From: Seonamhaeicola sp.
GTDB taxonomy: Bacteria > Bacteroidota > Bacteroidia > Flavobacteriales > Flavobacteriaceae
Length of the DNA: 64,000 bases
Assembly: GCF_028281565.1 (NCBI RefSeq)
Contig: NZ_JANQJQ010000004.1
Location: forward strand, 1 to 64,000
Direction of reading: 5' to 3'
Made by a program: the position numbers and the translations under genes. A model generated the notes under the pieces. It was given only the letters and a program-made list of their open reading frames with translations, searched no databases and had not been told where the DNA came from. Positions 34,327 to 42,033 of the stretch are shown here, in pieces (position 1 is the first letter of the stretch; the number at the start of each line of letters is the position of its first letter).

Positions 34327-35304
34327 TTATTGATACAATACTTTCTTTACTGCTTTAATAACATCCTCACTATTTGGCAACCACTCTTTTAATAATACCG
34401 GAGAATAAGGTGCCGGTGTATCAGCAGTATTTAATTTTACAACAGGAGCATCTAAATAATCAAACGCCTCGGCCTGAACCGAATACGTAATCTCCGTGGC
34501 AACACTTCCGAAAGGCCACGCTTCTTCTAGAACAACCAGGCGATTTGTTTTCTTAACCGATTCAATAATGGTTTTTCTATCCATAGGGCGCACCGTACGT
34601 AAATCTATAATTTCACAGGAAATGCCTTCTTTTTCTAACTCGTCAGCGGCTTTGTAAGCTTCTTTGATAATTTTTCCGAAAGACACAATGGTCACATCAT
34701 CTCCTTTTCTTTTAATATCCGCCACACCGATCGGAATTAAGTACTCCCCTTCCGGCACTTCGCCTTTATCACCGTACATTTGCTCACTTTCCATAAAAAT
34801 CACCGGATCGTCATCACGGATTGCCGATTTTAATAAACCTTTAGCATCAGCCGGATTTGATGGCACTACGACTTTTAATCCCGGTGTATTGGCAAACCAG
34901 TTCTCAAAAGCCTGGGAGTGTGTTGCACCTAGCTGGCCTGCAGACGCCGTAGGGCCACGGAAAACAATAGGGCATTTAAACTGGCCTCCGGACATTTGCC
35001 TGATCTTAGCAGCGTTGTTTATAATTTGATCAATTCCAACTAAAGAGAAGTTAAAGGTCATGTACTCTACAATAGGCCTGTTTCCCGTCATGGTAGACCC
35101 TACTGCAATACCTGCAAAACCAAGCTCTGCAATAGGCGTATCAATAACACGTTTAGGTCCGAATTCATCTAACATCCCTTTTGAAGCTTTATACGCTCCA
35201 TTGTATTCCGCTACTTCCTCTCCCATTAAATATACGCTTTCATCTCTGCGCATTTCTTCACTCATGGCTTCACAAACAGCCTCTCTAAATTGAATTGTCT
35301 TCAT
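34327..35304 (-). CDS. pdhB: Pyruvate dehydrogenase E1 component, beta subunit
   Basis: A 325-residue cytoplasmic subunit that forms alpha2beta2 E1 and decarboxylates pyruvate with thiamine diphosphate. MGEEVAEYNGAYKASKG near the N terminus contains the conserved Glu that activates the thiamine. MTFNFSLVGIDQIINNAAKI and RGPTASAGQLGATHSQAFE are family hallmarks, and VVLEEAWPFGSVATEI lies in the C-terminal domain. The alpha subunit, E2 and E3 genes are not adjacent, so they must be elsewhere in the genome. A TATTTTTG promoter element lies 23 bp upstream. Confidence 0.93.
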   Translation of the reverse strand: MKTIQFREAVCEAMSEEMRRDESVYLMGEEVAEYNGAYKASKGMLDEFGPKRVIDTPIAELGFAGIAVGSTMTGNRPIVEYMTFNFSLVGIDQIINNAAKIRQMSGGQFKCPIVFRGPTASAGQLGATHSQAFENWFANTPGLKVVVPSNPADAKGLLKSAIRDDDPVIFMESEQMYGDKGEVPEGEYLIPIGVADIKRKGDDVTIVSFGKIIKEAYKAADELEKEGISCEIIDLRTVRPMDRKTIIESVKKTNRLVVLEEAWPFGSVATEITYSVQAEAFDYLDAPVVKLNTADTPAPYSPVLLKEWLPNSEDVIKAVKKVLYQ

Positions 35305-35635
35305 TAAATCTATTTTATTCGAGATGCAAAAATAGGAATAATTGCTTATAGTTTAGCATAAAAACCAACAGTAAAATCATCAGGCTTTTAAAATTAATAA
35401 TTTTACAGAAATTGTATGGGAATAATGAAAAATTGATAGTGCAACGAAGTTCTGATTATTTTATTCATTCCTCAGTTTATCAACCAAAGTGTTATAAATT
35501 CGTAAAGAAAGACTACCGATTACCCAATTTTATACAAATTTTTTAAAATTTTATTATGCATGCATAGTATTTTTTCGAAATAAAATAATTACCTTCGTAA
35601 CCTCAAAAAACATACTTCTTTTAATATAAAATACT
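35305..35635. other. Divergent promoter region pdhB / etfB
   Basis: No gene. It holds the pdhB -7 element (35327-35334, minus), a TATGCATGCATA palindrome (35555-35566) and a weaker -7 match TACCTTCG (35590-35597, plus) about 38 bp before etfB. The palindrome lies upstream of the etfB element and could be an operator. Confidence 0.5.
35327..35334 (-). promoter_or_regulatory. -7 element for pdhB
   Basis: The minus strand reads TATTTTTG, a TAnnTTTG match, 23 bp before the ATG. Confidence 0.5.
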
Positions 35636-36382
35636 ATGAAAATATTAGTGTGCATTAGTCATGTTCCTGATACTACTTCAAAGATTAATTTCACGGAAGA
35701 CGATACAAAATTCGATACCAATGGCGTACAGTTTGTCATTAACCCGAACGATGAATTCGGATTAACCCGCGCCATGTGGTTTAAAGAAAAACAAGGGGCC
35801 CATCTTACGGTTGTGAACGTTGGTGGTCCTGAAACCGAACCAACACTGCGAAAAGCCTTAGCGATCGGGGCCGATGCTGCCATACGTGTTAACACGGTGG
35901 CAACCGATGGTTTTTCGGTGGCTAAACAATTAGCGAAAGTAGTTACCGACGGTGGTTATGATTTAGTGATTGCCGGTAGAGAGTCTATTGATTATAACGG
36001 CGGTATGGTTCCCGGCATGATCGCCGGCTTAACTGATGCCAACTTTGTAAACAACTGTATTGGCCTGGAAGTTGACGGTACTACTGCTACAGCAATCAGG
36101 GAGATCGATGGTGGTAAGGAAACCGTTTCTACATCGCTTCCTTTAGTTATAGGCGGCCAAAAAGGATTGGTTGATGAAAGTGACTTGCGTATTCCTAACA
36201 TGCGTGGTATTATGATGGCGCGCCAAAAACCTTTAACGGTGGCTGACCCTGCGGAAGCTAACCAGGAAACGTCTTCGGTTAAATTTGAAAAACCGGCTCC
36301 AAAAGGTGCTGTTAAGTTAGTTTCGGAGGACAATCTGGATGAATTAATTAATTTACTTCATAACGAAGCAAAGGTAATCTAA
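35636..36382 (+). CDS. etfB: Electron transfer flavoprotein, beta subunit
   Basis: A 248-residue cytoplasmic subunit that with EtfA carries electrons from acyl-CoA and other dehydrogenases to the quinone pool. MKILVCISHVPDTTSKI, INPNDEFGLTRAMW and DYNGGMVPGMIAGL are typical of FixA/EtfB, and the AMP-binding region is the VAGRES-like VIAGRESIDYNG stretch. It lies 80 bp before etfA; the gap carries a small inverted repeat. Confidence 0.95.
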   Translation: MKILVCISHVPDTTSKINFTEDDTKFDTNGVQFVINPNDEFGLTRAMWFKEKQGAHLTVVNVGGPETEPTLRKALAIGADAAIRVNTVATDGFSVAKQLAKVVTDGGYDLVIAGRESIDYNGGMVPGMIAGLTDANFVNNCIGLEVDGTTATAIREIDGGKETVSTSLPLVIGGQKGLVDESDLRIPNMRGIMMARQKPLTVADPAEANQETSSVKFEKPAPKGAVKLVSEDNLDELINLLHNEAKVI

Positions 36383-36401
36383 TAACCAAATTTCAAACAC
36401 C

Positions 36402-36444
36402 AAATTCCAACTCATTGATTTTTGGGATTTGTTTTTTGGAATTT
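36402..36444. repeat. Inverted repeat in the etfB-etfA gap
   Basis: AAATTCCAA (36402-36410) is the exact complement of TTGGAATTT (36436-36444). The surrounding text is a low-complexity mix of AAATTTC/CCAAATTCC words that resembles a dispersed flavobacterial intergenic repeat. Confidence 0.45.
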
Positions 36445-36462
36445 ACATTTTGAAAAAATATT

Positions 36463-37422
36463 ATGTCAGTTTTAGTATATACAGAATCAGATCAGGGAAC
36501 GTTTAAAAAAGGCGCTTTAGAGGTAGCTTCTTATGCCAAAGCGGTAGCGGACCAATTAGACACAACGGTTACCGCAGTAAGTATAAATGCCGGTGACACC
36601 TCAGCATTAGGGACTTATGGTGTTGATAAGGTTTTAAATGTTTCAAACGATGCTTTAAAGGCGTTCAACGCCAAAATATATGCCGATGTCATCAGGCAGG
36701 CTGCGGAAAAAGAAAATGCCCAGGTTGTTGTTGTGAGCTCCAGTGCGGACAGCAAATATTTGGCTCCCCTTTTAGCAGTCGGTTTAAATGCCGGTTATGC
36801 CACCAATGTTATTGAAGCACCAAGTAGCACTTCGCCATTTACAGTAAAAAGAAATGCCTTTACCAATAAAGCTTTTGAGGTATCACAGATTAATACCGAT
36901 GTTAAAATTGTTGGGGTATCCAGTAATGCCTTCGGATTGGTTGAAACCGGTGGGAATGCTTCCGCGGAAGATTTTTCACCTGCCATTGCAGAATCAAGTG
37001 TAACCGTAGAGTCGGTTGATAAAGCCACCGATAAGGTGACTATTGCCGATGCCGATATTGTTGTTTCCGGCGGACGTGGCTTAAAAGGCCCTGAAAACTG
37101 GGGTATGGTAGAAGAACTAGCTGATGTTTTAGGAGCCGCCACAGCTTGTTCCAAACCGGTATCGGACCTGGGCTGGAGACCACATAGCGAGCACGTTGGG
37201 CAAACCGGTAAGCCGGTGGCTTCTAACCTCTATATTGCTATCGGTATATCCGGGGCCATTCAACATTTAGCCGGTGTTAATGCTTCTAAAGTAAAAGTGG
37301 TTATCAATACCGATGCTGAAGCTCCCTTCTTTAAGGCGGCAGATTACGGCGTTGTAGGTGATGCCTTTACCGTAGTTCCAAAACTCATTGAAAAATTAAA
37401 AGCTTTTAAAGCACAACAATAA
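36463..37422 (+). CDS. etfA: Electron transfer flavoprotein, alpha subunit
   Basis: A 319-residue FAD-binding subunit of the electron transfer flavoprotein. The C-terminal signature LYIAIGISGAIQHLAGV, with NTDAEAPFF following, is the ETF alpha FAD site, and GRGLKGPENWGMVEELA starts that domain. Length is normal. It is the second gene of the etfBA pair and is followed by a 79-nt inverted-repeat element. Confidence 0.95.
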   Translation: MSVLVYTESDQGTFKKGALEVASYAKAVADQLDTTVTAVSINAGDTSALGTYGVDKVLNVSNDALKAFNAKIYADVIRQAAEKENAQVVVVSSSADSKYLAPLLAVGLNAGYATNVIEAPSSTSPFTVKRNAFTNKAFEVSQINTDVKIVGVSSNAFGLVETGGNASAEDFSPAIAESSVTVESVDKATDKVTIADADIVVSGGRGLKGPENWGMVEELADVLGAATACSKPVSDLGWRPHSEHVGQTGKPVASNLYIAIGISGAIQHLAGVNASKVKVVINTDAEAPFFKAADYGVVGDAFTVVPKLIEKLKAFKAQQ

Positions 37423-37445
37423 TTTTTTTTATAACTTGTATTTTT

Positions 37446-37524
37446 AAAGAACTGTTTAATTTGGCATAATTATAATTAAATCTGCCTTAGGCAGTTGGTA
37501 AATTCCGAATTTAAACAGTTCTTT
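37446..37524. repeat. 79-nt element with 14-bp inverted ends
   Basis: AAAGAACTGTTTAA (37446-37459) and TTAAACAGTTCTTT (37511-37524) are exact complements. Between them is a second small hairpin CTGCC-tta-GGCAG (37482-37494). The right end is followed by a short T-rich stretch, so the element may terminate etfA transcription or be a MITE-like insertion. Confidence 0.6.
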
Positions 37525-37539
37525 GCCTTTTTATAAATT

Positions 37540-38163
37540 ATGAGTTTAGTAAGATTAAATATTAAGGGGATATCCTATAGCCAAACCCAAAATGGCGCTT
37601 ATGCACTGATATTGAATGAAGTAGACGGAGACCGCAAACTCCCTATTGTGATAGGTGCTTTTGAGGCACAATCTATTGCCATAGCTTTGGAAAAGGAAAT
37701 CAGGCCTCCAAGACCCTTAACTCATGATCTTTTTAAAAATTTTGCTGACCGATTTGATATTGTGGTCAAGCAGGTTATCATTCATAAATTAGTTGACGGC
37801 GTTTTTTATTCCAGTTTAATTTGCGAGCGCGATAAGATTGAAGAGATCATTGATGCCAGAACCAGTGACGCCATTGCTTTAGCGCTTCGCTTTGATGCTC
37901 CTATATTCACTTATAAAAACATTTTGGACAAAGCCGGTATTTACTTAAAGGTGAATCCTTCAAAGGATGAAGAAAATGCCCCTAAGGAAGACAGTATTTT
38001 AGTGGATGATGTCATTGCCAGTGAAATGGAGCCCAGTGCACCAAGAGAGAGCTATAAGGGAAAAACGTTAGAAGAACTGCAAACCCTCCTTGATGAAGCC
38101 GTTGCCAACGAAGACTACGAAAAAGCAGCTCATATCAGGGACGAAATGTCCAAACGCCAATAA
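37540..38163 (+). CDS. Bifunctional nuclease-family protein (BFN/DUF151 plus UVR motif)
   Basis: A 207-residue cytoplasmic protein. Residues 1-135 form the BFN/DUF151 domain, with YALILNEVDGDRKLPIVIG and RTSDAIALALRFDAPIF as typical blocks; plant and archaeal members are reported nucleases. A linker is followed by a C-terminal UVR-like motif (LQTLLDEAVANEDYEKAAHIRDEM), as found in UvrB/UvrC partners. The actual substrate in this organism is not known. It is 9 bp upstream of the nucleoside transporter and probably co-transcribed. Confidence 0.88.
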   Translation: MSLVRLNIKGISYSQTQNGAYALILNEVDGDRKLPIVIGAFEAQSIAIALEKEIRPPRPLTHDLFKNFADRFDIVVKQVIIHKLVDGVFYSSLICERDKIEEIIDARTSDAIALALRFDAPIFTYKNILDKAGIYLKVNPSKDEENAPKEDSILVDDVIASEMEPSAPRESYKGKTLEELQTLLDEAVANEDYEKAAHIRDEMSKRQ

Positions 38164-38172
38164 ACACGTATT

Positions 38173-39690
38173 ATGAAACAACCACTTTTTCTGTCTTTTC
38201 TGGCTATTTTTTTAGTTTTTACCACTTCAATATTTGCACAAGAAACAGAAAAAGTAACCCCTCAGGAAACAAGTATCGGGGTACCTCCGGTTGAAGCAGA
38301 TGATAGGCCCAATACCACTTTGGTAGATCACCCCGTTGAAACCAAAATTGAAGCACAAGCCACAAATAGTTCAATAATTCCCAGTCAGGGATTTTCTTTT
38401 AATAGCATATGGCGAGGCATTCTGGGCATGATCTCATTAGTCTTTATTGCGTTCCTTTTTAGTAGTAATAAAAGAGCTGTTAATTGGAAAACGGTAGGCA
38501 TTGGCCTGGGGTTTCAACTTCTCATTGCCATTGGGGTTTTAAAGGTGCCTTTTATTCAATATACCTTTGAAACTATTGGCAGGTTATTTATAAAAGTATT
38601 GGATTTTACAAGAGCGGGCAGCAAGTTTCTGTTTGAAGGCTTGGTAGTTGACATGGATACTTTTGGGTTTATCTTTGCATTCCAGGTATTGCCAACTATC
38701 CTGTTCTTTTCAGCCTTAACCTCAGTATTGTTTTATTTAGGGATCATTCAATGGGTAGTAAAAGCTTTCGGTTGGTTATTGACCAAATTACTTAAAATTT
38801 CCGGCGCGGAAAGTTTAAGTATCGCCGGTAATGTATTCTTAGGTCAGACCGAAGCCCCGCTTTTAATAAAAGCTTACCTGGAAAAGATGAATAAATCTGA
38901 GATGCTTTTGGTAATGATTGGTGGTATGGCAACCGTTGCCGGTGCTGTATTAGCAGCATATATAGGCTTTTTGGGAGGCGATGACCCTGTTTTACGCTTA
39001 CAATACGCAAAACACTTGTTAGCGGCTTCAGTAATGGCAGCTCCTGGAGCCATTGTTATTTCCAAAATATTATATCCGCAAACCGGGAACGTTAATACCG
39101 ATGTTAAAGTATCCCAGGAAAAAATAGGGTCTAATTTTTTAGATGCTATTGCTAATGGAACCACTGAAGGATTAAAACTGGCTGTTAACGTAGGCGCCAT
39201 GCTTTTAGTGTTTTTGTCATTTATCGCTATGATAAATTATATTCTGCTCAAGGTTGGTGACCTATCAAGTTTAAATGCTTTTATTGCTGAAAATACAACC
39301 TATGACAGCTTATCGATAGAATTTATTTTAGGTTATGTATTTGCACCTCTAATGTGGCTCATCGGCGTTGCCAAAGAAGACATGGCCCTTATGGGACAAC
39401 TCCTAGGTATTAAATTGGCGGCCAGTGAATTTGTGGGCTATATTCAGTTAGCCGATTTAAAAAATATTTCTAATGCCGTTCATCTTAAATATGAAAAGTC
39501 TATAATCATGGCTACCTATATGCTTTGCGGGTTTGCTAATTTTGCTTCTATTGGTATTCAAATAGGCGGCATTGGGTCTTTAGCCCCGGGACAACGCAAA
39601 GTGCTGTCACAATTCGGCATGAAAGCCTTAATTGGCGGTACCATTGCCTCCCTGGTTTCTGCTACTATTGCGGGTATGATCATTGGGTAA
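38173..39690 (+). CDS. Concentrative nucleoside transporter (NupC/CNT family)
   Basis: A 505-residue inner-membrane transporter that imports nucleosides with H+ or Na+. The CNT core shows NVFLGQTEAPLLIKAYLEKM (the GQTEAP motif begins at residue 224), ending with GFANFASIGIQIGGIG. About 100 extra N-terminal residues include a signal-like segment (LFLSFLAIFLVFTTSIFAQ) and a soluble Glu/Thr/Pro-rich stretch before the first transporter helix, making it longer than typical NupC of about 400 residues. Neighbours are a nuclease-family protein upstream and thyA downstream, a nucleotide-salvage theme. Confidence 0.9.
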   Translation: MKQPLFLSFLAIFLVFTTSIFAQETEKVTPQETSIGVPPVEADDRPNTTLVDHPVETKIEAQATNSSIIPSQGFSFNSIWRGILGMISLVFIAFLFSSNKRAVNWKTVGIGLGFQLLIAIGVLKVPFIQYTFETIGRLFIKVLDFTRAGSKFLFEGLVVDMDTFGFIFAFQVLPTILFFSALTSVLFYLGIIQWVVKAFGWLLTKLLKISGAESLSIAGNVFLGQTEAPLLIKAYLEKMNKSEMLLVMIGGMATVAGAVLAAYIGFLGGDDPVLRLQYAKHLLAASVMAAPGAIVISKILYPQTGNVNTDVKVSQEKIGSNFLDAIANGTTEGLKLAVNVGAMLLVFLSFIAMINYILLKVGDLSSLNAFIAENTTYDSLSIEFILGYVFAPLMWLIGVAKEDMALMGQLLGIKLAASEFVGYIQLADLKNISNAVHLKYEKSIIMATYMLCGFANFASIGIQIGGIGSLAPGQRKVLSQFGMKALIGGTIASLVSATIAGMIIG

Positions 39691-39693
39691 TAT

Positions 39694-39737
39694 ATTCCTG
39701 CCTTTCGACTCCGCTCAAGATAAATTCCAACAGGAAT
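39694..39737. repeat. Partial dispersed repeat after the nucleoside transporter
   Basis: ATTCCTG (39694-39700) pairs with CAGGAAT (39731-39737) around a loop containing TTTCGACTCCGCTCAAGAT, text that recurs in related forms in other intergenic repeats of this group of bacteria. Confidence 0.5.
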
Positions 39738-39947
39738 CTCTTAGAAGACCAACCTAAAACATTTATTGGGAAAGCACTTCGCCGGTTAGTTTTTAATCAT
39801 CACTCCCTACTTAAGCAAGAATTTAAAAACCGTTAATAACTTTTTTATATTTATCCTTTTCCAAACTAAAATCTTACTCTAGTTTTTCTTTAAATTCGTT
39901 TCTGCTATCATTTTGCTGATTGCCACTTAATTTTAACTTATTATGAG

Positions 39948-39967
39948 ATTCCTGTTGTCACAGGAAT
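39948..39967 (+). repeat. Hairpin directly before thyA
   Basis: ATTCCTGT-tgtc-ACAGGAAT is a perfect 8-bp hairpin whose end lies 7 bp before the thyA ATG at 39975. It resembles the core of the repeat hairpin at 41303-41322. It could lower initiation at thyA or be a decayed repeat copy. Confidence 0.6.
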
Positions 39968-39974
39968 AATGCCT

Positions 39975-40799
39975 ATGAAACAATATCACGACCTAGTAAG
40001 ACACGTTTTAGAACATGGACATGAAAAAGGGGACCGTACAGGAACCGGCACCAAAAGCGTTTTTGGCTACCAAATGCGTTTTGATCTGAGCGAAGGTTTT
40101 CCCATGGTTACCACTAAAAAGCTCCATTTAAAATCTATAATCTATGAATTACTCTGGTTTTTAAAAGGTGATACTAACATTAATTATTTAACCGAAAACG
40201 GGGTTAGGATCTGGAACGAATGGGCCGATGACAATGGGGATTTAGGTCCGGTATACGGGCACCAGTGGCGCAATTGGAACAGTGACGAAATAGACCAGAT
40301 AAAAGAGGTTATAGACACTATAAAGCACAATCCGAATAGCCGTAGAATGCTGGTATCGGCATGGAATCCTTCGGTACTTCCGGATACTTCCATATCGTTT
40401 AGTGAAAATGTGGCAAACGGCAAGGCCGCTTTACCACCATGCCACGCGTTTTTTCAGTTTTATGTTGCCGATGGAAAATTATCCTGCCAACTCTATCAAC
40501 GTAGTGCCGATATCTTTTTAGGGGTTCCTTTTAATATTGCGTCTTATGCCTTATTCACCATGATGATGGCCCAGGTTTGCGGGTATCAACCGGGAGAGTT
40601 TATCCACACGTTTGGTGATGCTCATATTTACAGTAATCATTTTGAGCAGTTAGAACTACAACTCTCCAGGGAACCAAGACCTTTACCAAAGATGATCTTA
40701 AACCCGGACATAAAAGACATCTTCGACTTTACATTTGAAGACTTTACCCTATTGGATTATGATCCGCATCCACATATCAAAGGGGTTGTAGCTGTATAA
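39975..40799 (+). CDS. thyA: Thymidylate synthase
   Basis: A 274-residue cytoplasmic enzyme that methylates dUMP to dTMP using methylene-tetrahydrofolate. The start [15 protein letters not shown] at 39975 is preferred to an ATG two codons upstream that adds only Met-Pro. [13 protein letters not shown] binds phosphate, the nucleophile Cys156 is in [10 protein letters not shown], and [18 protein letters not shown] and GDAHIYSNH complete the dUMP and folate sites. It is in the same region as a DHFR fusion gene, which regenerates the folate cofactor. Confidence 0.97.
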   Translation: MKQYHDLVRHVLEHGHEKGDRTGTGTKSVFGYQMRFDLSEGFPMVTTKKLHLKSIIYELLWFLKGDTNINYLTENGVRIWNEWADDNGDLGPVYGHQWRNWNSDEIDQIKEVIDTIKHNPNSRRMLVSAWNPSVLPDTSISFSENVANGKAALPPCHAFFQFYVADGKLSCQLYQRSADIFLGVPFNIASYALFTMMMAQVCGYQPGEFIHTFGDAHIYSNHFEQLELQLSREPRPLPKMILNPDIKDIFDFTFEDFTLLDYDPHPHIKGVVAV

Positions 40800-40807
40800 G
40801 TTTTATT

Positions 40808-41260
40808 ATGAAAAATACAATTACAATACTAATGTTAAGCATTAGCACCTTATTTTTCGCTCAAAAAAAATCCAATAATAAAATTTTCGAGGTTATTGAA
40901 AATGTCCCTGTTTATAAAGGCTGTAATAAAAATGACACCAATAAAGAATTAACCGAATGCATGACCCAAAAGATTGCTGAGTTAATTTCAAAAAACTTCA
41001 ATACTGGTATCGCTTACGAAATTGGATTGCAAGATGGGCTTGTGGAAATTCAAGTTATTTTTAAGATAAATTCACATGGAGAAGTTACAGATATAAAATG
41101 TACTGGACCTCACTCTCGTTTGGAAGAAGAAGCAAAAAGAGTTATTAGTTTAATCCCCAATATGGAAAGGCCTGCACTTCAAAAAGGAAAAGCTATAAAT
41201 GTACCTTATGTTTTTCCTATCCAGTTTATTGTTGGTAATACTAGAATAAAGAAAAAATAA
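40808..41260 (+). CDS. Secreted protein with TonB C-terminal-like domain
   Basis: A 150-residue exported protein with signal peptide MKNTITILMLSISTLFFAQ. The mature part, VPVYKGCNKNDTNKELTECM followed by LVEIQVIFKINSHGEVTDI and VPYVFPIQFIV, matches the pattern of flavobacterial 'energy transducer TonB'-like proteins that keep only the C-terminal domain. Without an N-terminal membrane anchor or Pro-rich linker, it is unlikely to be a full TonB. It may be a periplasmic partner of a TonB-dependent system. It starts 8 bp after thyA. Confidence 0.7.
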   Translation: MKNTITILMLSISTLFFAQKKSNNKIFEVIENVPVYKGCNKNDTNKELTECMTQKIAELISKNFNTGIAYEIGLQDGLVEIQVIFKINSHGEVTDIKCTGPHSRLEEEAKRVISLIPNMERPALQKGKAINVPYVFPIQFIVGNTRIKKK

Positions 41261-41266
41261 ACCTCC

Positions 41267-41372
41267 GCGTTAGGGATTGCAACGGCATCCTTTTTATTGT
41301 GGATTCCTGCCTTCGCAGGAATGACAGAATGAAAAGATATAGTGGAAAGCCCGACCCGACAGGGTAACGCCC
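41267..41372. repeat. Structured intergenic element GCGTTA...TAACGC
   Basis: GCGTTA (41267-41272) pairs with TAACGC (41365-41370). Inside, ATCCTTTT pairs with AAAAGAT (one bulge), and CCC-gaca-GGG closes a small hairpin (41355-41364). AGCCCGACCCGACAGGGTAA is the most conserved-looking block; I recall near-identical text in many flavobacterial intergenic regions. The middle loop is filled by a second repeat, the ATTCCTGC-cttc-GCAGGAAT hairpin (41303-41322). Confidence 0.65.
41303..41322. repeat. REP-like hairpin nested in the structured element
   Basis: ATTCCTGC-cttc-GCAGGAAT is a perfect 8-bp stem with a four-base loop, followed by GACA. The same kind of palindrome is common between genes in many bacteria. 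Here it sits inside the loop of the larger element, which suggests insertion of one repeat into another. Confidence 0.65.
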
Positions 41373-41382
41373 AAAAACTAAA

Positions 41383-41411
41383 AAAAACGCTTCCAAAAAG
41401 GAAGCGCTTTT
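41383..41411 (-). terminator. Intrinsic terminator of the E-set gene
   Basis: CGCTTCC (41388-41394), AAAAA loop, GGAAGCG (41400-41406). On the minus strand it is followed by a long T run, 22 bp after the gene ends. The plus-strand side also has four Ts. Confidence 0.85.
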
Positions 41412-41432
41412 AAATTAAAATATTTTCTAAGC

Positions 41433-41729
41433 TTATACAGTTACTACGCTGTTTTCAGCACCTGCAAAATCGTTCCATAAATAAGAATCAGCAGCAGAAT
41501 CGTTTACATATTCACCATCTACTAAATACTTAAACTCATAAGAGTTGTCTTTGTCTAAATCGATAGTACCTTTAAACACACCACTCTTTAATTTTTTAAG
41601 AGGTGCTTTCTTAGCATTCCAGTCGTTAAAACTTCCTATTACAGACACTTTTTTTGCGTCCTCAGCTTCGATAGAAAAAGTAACCTTACAGATTGGTTTA
41701 CTTTTTAAATATTGTTTTTTAATAGCCAT
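41433..41729 (-). CDS. Small isoamylase early-set / CBM48-type protein
   Basis: A 98-residue single-domain protein. CKVTFSIEAEDAKKVSVIGSFNDWNAKKAPLKKLKSGVFKG and YEFKYLVDGEYVNDSAADSYLWNDFAGAENSVV match the E-set/AMPK glycogen-binding fold (CBM48), including the FNDW motif and the YEFKYLVDG strand. No signal peptide or catalytic domain is present, so it is probably a cytoplasmic carbohydrate-binding or regulatory protein. It is monocistronic with a terminator right after it. The exact ligand is unknown. Confidence 0.88.
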   Translation of the reverse strand: MAIKKQYLKSKPICKVTFSIEAEDAKKVSVIGSFNDWNAKKAPLKKLKSGVFKGTIDLDKDNSYEFKYLVDGEYVNDSAADSYLWNDFAGAENSVVTV

Positions 41730-42033
41730 AATTATAAATTTTTGCGTGTTGTTTTATGGGGCAAATTTATGAAACAATCCCCTACAGCACTACAATAAAT
41801 GTGGTTTACCATAAAGAATTATCAATTTGGTAATATATGTTAACAATATTTTAAAGTATAGAAAAAAATTAAGTAAAAAAATATGGTATTGACAACAAAA
41901 AAACAGATGTTTTAACCCTGATTTTCAGCTATTTTACTACTAAATCGTTTTCGAAAAACCAACGTTATTGTAACAATTTACCCAAAAAGGTCTCATATAA
42001 AAACAGTAACTTTACAATCCTTATTTTACAAGC
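41730..42033. other. Intergenic region without genes
   Basis: Divergent region between the E-set gene and the DHFR fusion. TAACTTTA (42007-42014) is a near-match to the -7 element, 19 bp before the DHFR fusion ATG. I see no repeats of note and no RNA gene. Confidence 0.5.

Noticed and set aside
35555-35566. Palindrome TATGCATGCATA upstream of etfB as an operator
   Set aside because: A 12-bp palindrome is expected several times by chance in 64 kb; position is suggestive but not enough for a finding.
34327-37422. pdhB and etfBA as one functional operon
   Set aside because: They are divergent, with separate promoter elements in the 331-bp gap.
40808-41260. Full-length TonB protein
   Set aside because: It lacks the membrane anchor and the proline-rich linker; only the C-terminal-like domain is seen.
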